NCBI GenBank assembly: GCA_963513935.1 | Contig: OY740765.1 | Coordinates: 119,417,362 to 119,481,361 of the forward strand | Direction: 5' to 3' | From: Aphrophora alni | Lineage: Eukaryota > Arthropoda > Insecta > Hemiptera > Aphrophoridae | DNA length: 64,000 nucleotides | Shown: positions 23,731 through 34,429 of the stretch, one piece after another | Layout of the letters: each line of letters begins with the position of its first letter | Numbering within the stretch: the stretch's first letter is position 1 | Position numbers and translations under genes: made by a program | Notes under the pieces: model-generated | Seen by the model: the letters and a program-made list of their open reading frames with translations, nothing else | Databases searched by the model: none | Told to the model about the DNA's origin: nothing

Positions 23731-23931
23731 TTACTCGCCAAGTATGGCTATCTTCCGAACGCTCCTCGAGCAGCGATTCTTCCTGTGATTTCCAAAGAGC
23801 CCCCTCTCCATTTGTGAGCTCCCTCTTGTTTGTGACGTTGACTGCCTTTGTAAGTTAAGCATTTCATCATAATTACTGTTACACTCTTGTCTTTCACAAC
23901 AGTTGGTCTCCATTCTTTTATTTTCATTCAT
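23731..23931 (-). other. Unassigned 66-codon open frame
   Basis: The frame opens with an ATG. It encodes a hydrophilic, Asn/Arg/Ser-rich 66-residue peptide with two adjacent cysteines near residue 12. It is identical in the dispersed copy (38104-38304). I find no known domain, signal peptide, splice site pair or promoter, and it sits between repeat copies. Coding status is doubtful. Confidence 0.15.
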
Positions 23932-23999
23932 CTATATTCAAATATTCTGAGTAAAACTATCCTAATTCCTAACAGGTGAGTGAGAAAGATTGTACAACG

Positions 24000-24400
24000 T
24001 TTTTGCACGCATTATTACTTACCAAGAATACGAAGTATAGGGTAAGCATGATAATTAAAGAAATTTCGACCTTCGCGTTTCATGGTCTCAGACAATCGAA
24101 AAAGTATTTTCGTCATTCCGTCTGTCGTCGTCTATAGCGACCACACAAAATAAGAACGGAAAATTAAATTTTGTATAAGGGACTTTAGTGTTATCATATA
24201 AAACCTTATTAAATTTCAAAAAATCTAATTTAAAATGTTAAAATAGCGGCCATTTTAAACAGTTTTTTGTTAAAATCTCGAGTTATTCAACTTATAACAC
24301 ACTAAATTAGATACAATTTCCAGATTTCAATTCTGCATCTTTACGATGAACAATGGCAAAGTTATTGACAAAAATTTACAAAGGTTTAGTGTCACTCTTA
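24000..24400 (-). repeat. Interspersed repeat family A, right block (A4, minus)
   Basis: The minus strand reads 'gatgcagaattgaaatctgg', 'ctaatttagtgtgttataag', 'aaatggccgctatttt' and ends near 'atacttcgtattc'. The left block is absent. Recurs at 38375-38775. Confidence 0.65.
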
Positions 24401-24860
24401 ATAAATGTTTGATGCAAGTAAAGAATTACTTAACCAAACAATATGTAATGTTTGGATAAGTAGCTGAGGTCATTTCTCTTTGTGATGTAGACGAAATATT
24501 GAAAATTGACGAAACTGAAATATTTTCGTCTGCCGTCTAATGACATATTTCCACTGTTTATGTATATATTATTTTGATATTCACTGATCTCGGCAATGGA
24601 ATTATTCTGAGAAGATATCAATTTATTTTGGAAGGATATCTATGACATTTCGTAAAATATATGAGGTTATGTTGGAAAAGGGAACTAATACGGAGCGAAA
24701 GTTTTGGGGATTTTAATAATACATCAAATAACTCAAACCTACAATGCAATAAGTGTAAATAAGATTACTATTACTGCTTAGATATGTTTAGTTTAATTTT
24801 AAATCAAAATTCCGATTTTAGCTGAATAACAATAATAAAATAAAATGTATAAATACAAGA

Positions 24861-24862
<2 letters not shown>

Positions 24863-24892
<30 letters not shown>
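24863..24892. repeat. Poly-T tract (30 nt)
   Basis: An uninterrupted run of 30 T. The equivalent place in the dispersed copy (39237-39265) is a mixed T/A tract, so this is one of the fastest-changing sites between the copies. Confidence 0.95.
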
Positions 24893-24897
<5 letters not shown>

Positions 24898-24899
24898 AT

Positions 24900-26700
24900 A
24901 GAGTAATTAAATGGAGGAGTAAATTCAAGCGTTTTTTTACAACACGAGGTTTAAAGTTAATATATCTAGTAGTTTGTATTTTATAGGTAGGGATTGTATG
25001 TCTTTACTTTTTAAATTTGTAAGTAGTTAATTACCTTTAGATACGGAAGTTGAAGAGAGATGTTTTCCGTGTCATTATTTTCCTCTTGCATATACCTTTC
25101 CAATGATATATCACAAGATAGGAACTGACGTCGTAAAAACATAAAATGTCCACCCTTTATTTCCGTATCAAAGGGGCAGCGTCAGGTGTATCAGGACTTA
25201 TTTTATATTCCGTAGAATCAAATCACATTCTAAAAATATTATTATTACCTATTATTTCCAAGAATAAATTAAAATAATAGTTTTTAAAAAATGTTGTCTG
25301 TGAGGGTATACAATAATAATAAATATAATATTAAAAATCTCTACTCTTATATACGAAATCTGACTGACTGACTGATTGACATATCAACAAACTGTACATA
25401 CTTGGAAAAAAAGGTCCTAGAACCACGAACATTGTATTATATACAGGGTGTTTCTGTAAAGGTGGTTATATGGTTCAAGATATAGAAAAAAGTTCCTAGA
25501 AACATATATCCAAATATGAATACCTACCGTTTTATTTTTACTAAATAATTTATATCTTTTGAACGGTTTGAGTTGAAATTAAAATAAAGACCTAGTTTAA
25601 AAAAAATAATAATCAACTTCTTCCAAGAATTTAATTCGTTTCAAATTGGCGGTCATTTAAAAGTTTTGAAAATAACACAAAAAATAGTAAATTTTTATGT
25701 AACACGTCAAGACTAAATTTATGTAGCCCATTTAATTTCCTATCAAATGGTATAACTGTCAAAACTATTGAACAAAACATTTTTCCAAATACTTGTACTA
25801 AGCTCACACAAACTAACAATTATAAAATTGTATAATAAAGTATAGATGTTAAACATATCAGAGTTCTTATGGTAAGACTTTTAAAATTGTCGGCATACTT
25901 TACTAGAAGCATAATAAATATTCCTGGACAGAAAGATGTCACTTGAACATTTATGCTTCAATGGTATAAAGAAAAAACCAAGCCCATATACAATAAAAGC
26001 CCTTAAACCTTTTTACCTATTGTCCTGCCATCCAATGAACAAACAAGTATTACTTTTCTGGAAATAAGTGAATTTTACTTGAAGGCCTAAATGAAAGCAA
26101 CTCTCTTAGAAATAGTTGTTTTAAAGTAAAGTATACAACTTTTGCAATTGAAGGTAAATACATAAAATTTAAAGTATTAGCTCTTTAAACTACAAAGGTG
26201 AGATTTAAAAAAAAATCTTAGTTCTGCATATTATTTAGAAATCATGGTGCTAAGATTAAAATGTGCACCAATTTCTGATGTCTGTAACTATTGGATTGGG
26301 AGATATAAAAAATAAAATAAAACATTAATGATTATCCAATTTTAATATTTTAGGGTTAGATTAAAAAAACGTGTCTTTGTGCATCTCAAAACCCAAGGTC
26401 TATCTTTGTACCAAATATCAATTCACAAAACCTTCCATTATTTTGATTTGTAGATACAAAATTAATATCTTTTTACCTTAATTTTAATCATTAGTGTTAC
26501 TAATTTTTTAAAACCCCATTTGTACATCTCCAAAACATAAGCTTAATACGTGTACCAAAATTAGGCTCTCTATTATTTTTGGTACGACAAAATCATAATG
26601 CCTGTATTAGGCTGCCATATAAGCAATGGCGTTCGTTAAAATGTAATTTAAGTAGCCTGTGTATTACTGTACTTAAATACATTGCCCAGTAATTTGAGAT
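24900..26700. other. A+T-rich sequence of the segmental duplication, no gene
   Basis: Apart from a (GACT)n-like stretch at 25363-25378 and an 'acagggtgtttctgtaaa' phrase at 25444, I recognise nothing. No open frame has a familiar motif. Confidence 0.4.
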
Positions 26701-26737
26701 GTGTGGGATATTCAATCAAAAGTTAAAGTAAAAAAGA

Positions 26738-26986
26738 CTGGGCAAGTAATACAATGCCGTTAGTAAATAATTTAAATATTTATTAATGTACTTATACTGT
26801 ATAGACTATATTATAAAATATATTGTCAAAAGCATTCAAAAGTTAACACTGCAAAATGATGTGATGGCTAGGCTGGGCTGGGCAAGTAATACAATGCCGT
26901 TAGTAAATAATTTAAATATTTATTAATATACTTATACTGTATACACTATTTTGAAAAATATCCTGTCAAATGCATTTAAAAGTTAA
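26738..26986. repeat. 141-bp tandem repeat (about two units), interrupted
   Basis: 'tgggcaagtaatacaatgcc' occurs at 26738 and again at 26879, a period of 141 bp. The first unit ends with 'agttaacactgcaaaatgat'. The second stops at 'aaaagttaa' (26986), where a transposon begins, and resumes after it as 'taacactgtaaaatgatgtg' (34032 on). The intact first unit is therefore an empty-site reference for the insertion. Confidence 0.9.
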
Positions 26987-27122
26987 AGGCCTTTTCACTC
27001 CGGCGTACTGAACGTCCTGGACGTTTGGAACGTTTGGGACGTTCAGTACGCGCCCATTCCACACCGCCCAGCAACGTACCAAACGTCCACTTGTTCGTTC
27101 GTCTTTTTCTAGTTCTTAATAC

Positions 27123-29189
27123 TGTAGCATTTAAATTCAAAAAGCACATCCGCAATATAACTTCATTAACACTCTTCCACGTCCAATTTCCGTCCCTTGA
27201 CAGATGCTGGCACCTGGCGGCCCGCTCCAAAACCAAGCATCGCCTGATACCGAACACAAAGTCCATTCGCCGGTCAAGCTAGCTTCTCTAATACCCGGTC
27301 CACAGTCTAGAGGTGATAACAACATGGTCTACATTCTGCATCACTCATCTAACAAAAGTTTTTTTTTTTTCTCTAACCTTACAAGTCTCATACAACATCA
27401 TGTTAATTTACAGTTTGTGCGTTTTAGTTTAAATAACCTAGTTCAAAAATGTTAAATTAACCATCATTTTTCTCGGTACAAGCTCACGTGAACTGCGACA
27501 GGATTAACCAGGTACTTCAACCTTACAGATTTTGTCGTATTATATATTTTGTTAATTTTTAAAATAATTTGTTAATTATCATGTATTCTTTAAAATATGT
27601 ATTTCATGTTTTATTTAATATTCTATTTTCTTTTGAAACTAAATGATTATAAAAATTTTCTTTTCTTAAAACATCATTTACAAAACCTTGTAAAGGCACA
27701 TTTTAAGTTTTGAACAATTTTGTGAAATAAGTGCAGACTAATGTTGAACATTAAATGATCAGAATATCCTATTGAACATGTCAAATATAAAACAATTAGA
27801 GAAATTTCTTCTAAATCAGAAAATTTCGTTTTATAGACTTTTGAAGAATCTTACAAGTCTTATACAAGCTTTCTTTTAAAACAAAACTATATATATAAAT
27901 AAATTTATAATCATCTAAGAAGCTTTTAATTACTATCTTAACGAATTTCTGTGATGCAATTAATTTACTTTAATTTTGACAAATAACCAGATATTTTCTT
28001 CAATAAAGAACATTAATGCTACAACATGTCTGATCTTGCACAGACGCTAAAAGAAACGTGTTTTTTGTTTGCCACAGCCAATATGCTGGTAGGAGAAATA
28101 GAGAAATTCTTGTCTCATATTGCGCAAACCAGCGAATCATCCTAGCAAGTTTCGTCCTGTTGGCAAAACACGTTTTTGCATCACATAACTTCAGATTTTC
28201 AAGTGCATAAAAGTGATGTCCTTTTTTTTTTACAGCTGACTTTACTGAACTTTAACTAACTCATATGATTTATGTGCCTAATTTTACTTCGGCAAATATG
28301 TGTTCCTTCAAACTATTTTCTAGATGTAGACTTTTGTAATTATTTATAAATTATATAACAATTTTTTTTTTTGGGTGGAGCCTGCATGCAATTTTCGGTC
28401 CTAACAACCTCCAAGAGGTTAGTTTCTAAATTAAAATAATTGACGTCAATTAACAAAATTTCAAAATTCTAAATTATTTTCTTTTTTTTAAATATAAATT
28501 TATTGGCCAATACAGTTTTTTTTTTTAAGAAATTTTCAAACCAATTATATTATGTTACTTTAGTTTAGTGATAAACATGTTAACTATAGATATGATCTTT
28601 CTTGAACTTAAAATATCAAGCTCTTTTATATTTTGTTAAATTCTGTTACTGTTTAAAAGGAAACTATCATCTTATAAACTAAACAAAAGGGGGGGGGATA
28701 AGTTTTTTTTTGAAAATCTTGATTAATTTTTTTTAAATTATTATACTTTTACTTTAAGGGCGTATAATTCTTTTTTTTGATTAATTATAACTCTGTGAAT
28801 TATTAAGCTGTGCTCATTTTTTTTTTTTTTATTGTTAAATTTTTGTAACTATAAATATATATATATACTAAAAGGGGGGGGATAAATTTTTAGAATCTGT
28901 TGATTAATTTTTTTTTTTATCTAAATTATTATATGTTACAATTAAGGGCTTATAACTTTTATAATTTATGATCTTGTTAATCATAAGTTTTTTTTTTACT
29001 GATGATTTGTGTCAGGATGTTTTTTGTTGTAAATGACAAAGTCTGAACCGTCGAAATTTCTTTTCTGTTTTCAATAAACTTGAGCCTTGTTAGTTATTAA
29101 ACTTGTCTTTGTCTTTTTTTTATTTTTCATTTCTAAACATTGTTACCATTTTGGTTCCGCCTTTATTAAATTTAAGTCCCCTGGTAACA
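27123..29189 (+). repeat. 5' LTR
   Basis: 2067 bp, TGT...ACA. An AATAAA signal at 29073-29078, followed by a T/GT-rich stretch, suggests the R/U5 boundary lies just downstream. The open frames inside it (27137-27325 minus, 27204-27455 plus) recur in the 3' LTR only because LTRs are copies. Confidence 0.95.
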
Positions 29190-29195
29190 TGTTTC

Positions 29196-29213
29196 TGGTA
29201 GCAGAGCGTGGTT
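29196..29213 (+). promoter_or_regulatory. Primer binding site, initiator-tRNA-Met type
   Basis: TGGTAGCAGAGCGTGGTT starts six bases after the 5' LTR. Its first 12 bases are complementary to the 3' acceptor end of initiator tRNA-Met (…GCTCTGCTACCA), a common primer of LTR elements. Confidence 0.8.
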
Positions 29214-31124
29214 GATTCTAGATTCTAGTGTGGTTAAATTAAATTATAGAGTTGTTAATTTTAAATTCTGGAACCGTAGTTAATTTTCAAAATTTTGAAT
29301 TGGAACCATCTAAATTTAAATTCAAAATTTTCTTTGTTAAACAAGGCTCATTTTTATGTTTTGCAGCTTTTTCAAATACTGCACAACTGTTGCTGATGAA
29401 ATTTTTTTTTATTTTATTTTAAATATTTAAATCTCTATAAATCTATAGTCTCTTTTTTTATTTATTTATTTTTATAAACACTTACACAAAATCTTCTAAA
29501 CCAATTTCGATAAATTTTTTTTTTATTATTATTATTTTGTCTGCTTAAATTTTTTTTATATATATATATATTTACATACAGTGCACACTAGTCATTCACT
29601 GAATTTGATCCAGACGGCGGGCTCATTCGGGAATCCAAAAAAAAATTTAAATAAATAATAAAATCCAAAAATAGTTAAAAACAAAAAAAAACAAAAAAAT
29701 TCAAAATCTCCTTCAAAAAAAATTTTCTCGAGTTTTCTTTCGTTGTCTGTATTAATTCATACTTACACACACACATATACACGACAACTACACTACATAT
29801 AATTCTTGAGTCTTTCTCTGGCTCTTTCATTTTTTGCATCATCTTAAAAGAAATTTTTTTTAAATTACTTGGTTTATTTTTTTATCTATTATTATCAGCA
29901 ACAGTTAAGATGGCAGTGGATTTGCTGCGATTAGTGGACTCGTTAAAAAACACTGAGCTTGCTTTTGAATTTTTTTTTGTCATCTTGAAAGAAAATTATT
30001 TTTATTTATTTTTTTTTTAAATTTTATCATCATGAGTAACGCGCAAAATGGCGGTGGACTGGTTGATGCAGATGGTGGCACCTTCTTAATAATTCATTGA
30101 AATGTTGAACACCTTTTTTTAAAAAAATATATCATTGTGTACAATTTTCTTTCTCTTTTCCAAATTATAGGGGCCCAGTTTTATGTAGGACAACATGGTT
30201 GGCCTGTTTGCCCTTTCTTAAATTATTTGGTTGTTTGTTATTAGCAGGTCAACATGTTTGTTTCCTAATTTAGTTTTTTTTTATTAGGGTTGAGAAAACC
30301 GGAGTTAGGTTTTCTCACATTGTGGGTCACCTTTTTATACTGTCTTTTGCCACACTCCTTTTTTTTGCTACACTTTTATAATCACTTAAATATTTTGATG
30401 AAATTTTTTTTTTACACTTTTTGATTAATTTAAATTCCTTTTTGGGGCACATGATTAAAGATACACATACATAAGACCTTAAGTCAAATATTACATGCCC
30501 TGCCTTGCGCAGTAAAACCATTTTGACTCCCCAACGTTTCATACTGCTTCTTTGTTTATTTTCAAAATGTATTATTTGTTTAGACCCTTCAAAATTCTTT
30601 TTTCTCACGGAAATTGTTAAGAGCCGTGAATAGTTTAAATTTCTCTTCGTATGGGAGAAGAGGAATTTAAAAATAACGACGCTGAGCATGATCTGACCTA
30701 ATTGGCTTCAGGAGTTTTTCTTTATTTTTATTTATTTTTGTAATTTAATGTAAGGGTCGGCTCAGAGGATACTCCCCCCCGTCTGAGTCCGGCCTTTCCT
30801 GTAAGTCCAATGTGCGCTGCACATTCCCTCCCCAGTCCCCGGAGTGGTCACCTCCACTTGGCTTCCCGAGGTGCCACTCCACCCCTTTTCCCCACGTACC
30901 TTAGAGTACAAAGTCAGTTCATGCACAGCAATGTCGACCTTTGCGTCACCCGTCAGCTCTTTCTGTCGGGGGCTTGTCCCAATGATAGGTGGGAAGAGCT
31001 GAGACGCTGTAGAAATTTCAAAATTTAATAAGTAAGTGCCGAAGGAGGCTACACCCTAGAGTGGTGATTATAAAAGCATTATGAAGCGTTGTTTCTATCA
31101 GGTGCCCCGTTCCTAAATTTTGCA

Positions 31125-31254
31125 GGAGGCCCTTCTGGCCCCTTTCTTCGGAAGTTTGTAGGAGGCCCTTCTGGCCCCTTTCTTCTATCTATTCTTGGAG
31201 GCCCTTCTGGCCCTTTGCCCCTTTTTCAAAATTTTGCGGGAGGCCCTTCTGGCC
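31125..31254 (+). repeat. Four 36-42-bp repeats with GGAGGCCCTTCTGGCC core
   Basis: Cores start at 31125, 31161, 31197 and 31239. Read in the one open plus frame they give GGPSGPF or GGPSGLF four times. The frame continues from 31089 into the 3' LTR at 31304 with no stop. It may be a gag-like relic or simple tandem DNA. Confidence 0.85.
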
Positions 31255-31286
31255 TCTTTTCTGACTCCACCCTAACTCCGTCTTTC

Positions 31287-31299
31287 GGGGGGGGAGAGC
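31287..31299 (+). promoter_or_regulatory. Polypurine tract
   Basis: Eight G followed by AGAGC directly precede the TG of the 3' LTR, the expected position of the plus-strand primer. Confidence 0.85.
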
Positions 31300-33364
31300 T
31301 GTAGCATTTAAATTCAAAAAGCACATCCGCAATATAACTTCATTAACACTCTTCCACGTCCAATTTCCGTCCCTTGACAGATGCTGGCACCTGGCGGCCC
31401 GCTCCAAAACCAAGCATCGCCTGATACCGAACACAAAGTCCATTCGCCGGTCAAGCTAGCTTCTCTAATACCCGGTCCACAGTCTAGAGGTGATAACAAC
31501 ATGGTCTACATTCTGCATCACTCATCTAACAAAAGTTTTTTTTTTTTCTCTAACCTTACAAGTCTCATACAACATCATGTTAATTTACAGTTTGTGCGTT
31601 TTAGTTTAAATAACCTAGTTCAAAAATGTTAAATTAACCATCATTTTTCTCGGTACAAGCTCACGTGAACTGCGACAGGATTAACCAGGTACTTCAACCT
31701 TACAGATTTTGTCATATTATATATTTTGTTAATTTTTAAAATAATTTGTTAATTATCATGTATTCTTTAAAATATGTATTTCATGTTTTATTTAATATTC
31801 TATTTTCTTTTGAAACTAAATGATTATAAAAATTTTCTTTTCTTAAAACATCATTTACAAAACCTTGTAAAGGCACATTTTAAGTTTTGAACAATTTTGT
31901 GAAATAAGTGCAGACTAATGTTGAACATTAAATGATCAGAATATCCTATTGAACATGTCAAATATAAAACAATTAGAGAAATTTCTTCTAAATCAGAAAA
32001 TTTCGTTTTATAGACTTTTGAAGAATCTTACAAGTCTTATACAAGCTTTCTTTTAAAACAAAACTATATATATAAATAAATTTATAATCATCTAAGAAGC
32101 TTTTAATTACTATCTTAACGAATTTCTGTGATGCAATTAATTTACTTTAATTTTGACAAATAACCAGATATTTTCTTCAATAAAGAACATTAATGCTACA
32201 ACATGTCTGATCTTGCACAGACGCTAAAAGAAACGTGTTTTTTGTTTGCCACAGCCAATATGCTGGTAGGAGAAATAGAGAAATTCTTGTCTCATATTGC
32301 GCAAACCAGCGAATCATCCTAGCAAGTTTCGTCCTGTTGGCAAAACACGTTTTTGCATCACATAACTTCAGATTTTCAAGTGCATAAAAGTGATGTCCTT
32401 TTTTTTTTACAGCTGACTTTACTGAACTTTAACTAACTCATATGATTTATGTGCCTAATTTTACTTCGGCAAATATGTGTTCCTTCAAACTATTTTCTAG
32501 ATGTAGACTTTTGTAATTATTTATAAATTATATAACAATTTTTTTTTTTGGGTGGAGCCTGCATGCAATTTTCGGTCCTAACAACCTCCAAGAGGTTAGT
32601 TTCTAAATTAAAATAATTGACGTCAATTAACAAAATTTCAAAATTCTAAATTATTTTCTTTTTTTTAAATATAAATTTATTGGCCAATACAGTTTTTTTT
32701 TTTAAGAAATTTTCAAACCAATTATATTATGTTACTTTAGTTTAGTGATAAACATGTTAACTATAGATATGATCTTTCTTGAACTTAAAATATCAAGCTC
32801 TTTTATATTTTGTTAAATTCTGTTACTGTTTAAAAGGAAACTATCATCTTATAAACTAAACAAAAGGGGGGGGGATAAGTTTTTTTTTGAAAATCTTGAT
32901 TAATTTTTTTTAAATTATTATACTTTTACTTTAAGGGCGTATAATTCTTTTTTTTGATTAATTATAACTCTGTGAATTATTAAGCTGTGCTCATTTTTTT
33001 TTTTTTTATTGTTAAATTTTTGTAACTATAAATATATATATACTAAAAGGGGGGGGATAAATTTTTAGAATCTGTTGATTAATTTTTTTTTTTATCTAAA
33101 TTATTATATGTTACAATTAAGGGCTTATAACTTTTATAATTTATGATCTTGTTAATCATAAGTTTTTTTTTTACTGATGATTTGTGTCAGGATGTTTTTT
33201 GTTGTAAATGACAAAGTCTGAACCGTCGAAATTTCTTTTCTGTTTTCAATAAACTTGAGCCTTGTTAGTTATTAAACTTGTCTTTGTCTTTTTTTTATTT
33301 TTCATTTCTAAACATTGTTACCATTTTGGTTCCGCCTTTATTAAATTTAAGTCCCCTGGTAACA
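31300..33364 (+). repeat. 3' LTR
   Basis: 2065 bp and almost identical to 27123-29189. AATAAA at 33248-33253. It is followed by the target duplication ATAC. Confidence 0.95.
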
Positions 33365-34133
33365 ATACTATGTACTCAGTTCAATAAAATACAGTGCTCT
33401 TGTATTATTTTATTTTTTTACCACATTTTCCCTTTATTATTAGTGCACACTGTATTAATGTAATCCACAATGCCTAGATGTAATGCAGTATATTACATGT
33501 AGGCCTACTTTTTAGGTATTTGACATGTACATTTTATAGATTACTGTACCTAGTATTATATATCAATTTCTATTTCTAAGAATAACATAACATAACATGA
33601 TTTCTATTTTAAATAATATTTGTTTTGCCTGTGAAAGTTAATACGATTGTTATTCTTTTTTTTTTTAAATTGAGCCTTTAGTAAAACTAATATAAAATAA
33701 GGTCATTAATAATTATTATACTATAATGACTTCCATTAAATAACAATATAAATATATAATCGTTGCTCTAATGTTATTACATTACAAGTAAATGACAACT
33801 TACTATCTTTCTGAAGATTTGCAGCATTGAAGATTTCATTGCGCATGCGCTAGGCCGTGGACGTTCTGGACGTTTGTGAAAAATCACTCTCCGAGCGATC
33901 CTCCGAAAACCGTCGCGGACGTTCTGTACGCGTGGTGTGAAATGTCTCATTTGATAGCATGGGAAGCGATTTATTTTGACAAAAACGTACCAAACGTCCA
34001 GGACGTTCAGTACGCCGGTGTGAAATGGCCTTAACACTGTAAAATGATGTGATGGTAAAACCGGCATCACTGTATAATTTTACTCGACGGTCCGCTAAGA
34101 GCGCTATAGTAGGCTTTCATAACGTTTCCATAG

Positions 34134-34137
<4 letters not shown>

Positions 34138-34182
<45 letters not shown>
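34138..34182. repeat. (AT)n microsatellite
   Basis: About 20 AT units just outside the DNA transposon. The 103-codon frame at 34049-34360 is an artefact of reading through it. Confidence 0.95.
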
Positions 34183-34184
<2 letters not shown>

Positions 34185-34278
34185 TTTTAACACAACACGC
34201 CAAAAATCTAATTATTATGGAAACTCATGTTCATATGACTTCTTTTTGCGTTTTATTAAAGAATATACGATCAGAAAA

Positions 34279-34312
34279 AATTGTGGAAACGTGTGTATGT
34301 TTCCACAATTTG
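34279..34312. repeat. Short hairpins
   Basis: 'aaattgtggaaac' and its complement 'gtttccacaattt' flank an 8-base loop. A second small hairpin, AACCCGTG/CACGGGTT with loop ATAA, lies at 34410-34429. No function is assigned. Confidence 0.7.
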
Positions 34313-34429
34313 AAAATGTATCCACAGTGTGGTCGTGTGTGCATGCAGATGTATCCATAATTATGTAAAAACATGAACACACACACACATAAACTTTTTT
34401 TAAATTTTTAACCCGTGATAACACGGGTT

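Larger units (their letters stand above)
21750..26702. repeat. Segmental duplication, source block (partner at 36124-40889)
   Basis: From 'aagattaaattaataac' (21750) to 'cagtaatttgagatgt' (26702) this block matches 36124-40889 in the same orientation. The offset is 14374 at the left, shrinking to 15.8 kb minus 1.6 kb of indel difference at the right. The largest difference is 25340-25523 (about 184 bp), present only here. The overlap with tandem copy 2 puts the U1/5S block in the duplication. The similarity is lower than between the two tandem units, with scattered substitutions and a rebuilt poly-T tract (24863-24892 against 39237-39265). Confidence 0.93.
29190..31299 (+). other. Non-coding interior of the LTR element
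   Basis: The interior is 2110 bp. Two related starts, 'aagatggcagtggatttgct' (29908) and 'aaaatggcggtggactggtt' (30046), open frames of only ~36 and ~23 codons. A hairpin 'tgagaaaacc'/'ggttttctca' lies at 30291-30317. The last 550 bp are much richer in G+C. The 120-codon minus frame at 30327-30689 has no recognisable domain. Packaging or dimerisation signals may lie here, but that is inference. Confidence 0.7.
27123..33364 (+). mobile_element. Young non-autonomous LTR retrotransposon (LARD-like)
   Basis: Two direct repeats of about 2.07 kb flank a 2.1-kb interior. LTRs begin TGTAGCA and end GTAACA. ATAC flanks the element on both sides (27119-27122 and 33365-33368); reading the end as GTAAC gives a 5-bp AATAC instead. 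A primer binding site follows the 5' LTR and a purine tract precedes the 3' LTR. I noticed only one substitution (27537 G, 31714 A) and one TA-unit length difference between the LTRs, so the insertion is recent. The interior has no gag, protease, RT, integrase or RNase H motif in any frame. Mobilisation would have to be in trans. Long LTRs with a non-coding interior fit the LARD class. The supergroup cannot be set from the interior; the TSD size and PBS fit Gypsy or Copia. Confidence 0.92.
26987..34031. mobile_element. PIF/Harbinger-like non-autonomous DNA transposon carrying a nested LTR element
   Basis: The termini are inverted repeats of about 50 bp. The left end starts AGGCCTTTTCACTCCGGCGT (26987). 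The right end, read inward, starts AGGCCATTTCACACCGGCGT (34031). The next 22 bases, including ACTGAACGTCCTGGACGTTT, match exactly. TAA flanks both ends (26984-26986, 34032-34034), while the neighbouring empty unit has a single GTTAAC. A 3-bp TWA target duplication is characteristic of PIF/Harbinger. Without the nested LTR element (27123-33364 plus its 4-bp duplication) only about 0.8 kb remains, with no transposase frame, so it resembles a MITE. A TTAA/piggyBac reading is possible but leaves asymmetric ends. A second hairpin lies just inside the left end (27003-27017 with 27037-27051). Confidence 0.85.

Noticed and set aside
26987..27000. piggyBac assignment for the TIR element, based on TTAA at the left edge
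   Set aside because: With TTAA as target the two ends become asymmetric (AGGCC against GGCC). TAA with AGGCC…GGCCT is symmetric and agrees with the empty unit.
27137..27325. Open frames repeated at 31314-31502 (minus) and 27204-27455/31381-31632 (plus)
   Set aside because: They lie wholly in the two LTRs and overlap on both strands. LTR identity explains their repetition.
30327..30689. 120-residue minus frame in the LTR element
   Set aside because: It is Lys/Ser-rich with no gag, pol or env feature, and opposite to the element's transcription.
34279..34429. Small hairpins considered as CRISPR or terminator structures
   Set aside because: Isolated, not repeated at regular spacing, and the sequence is eukaryotic.
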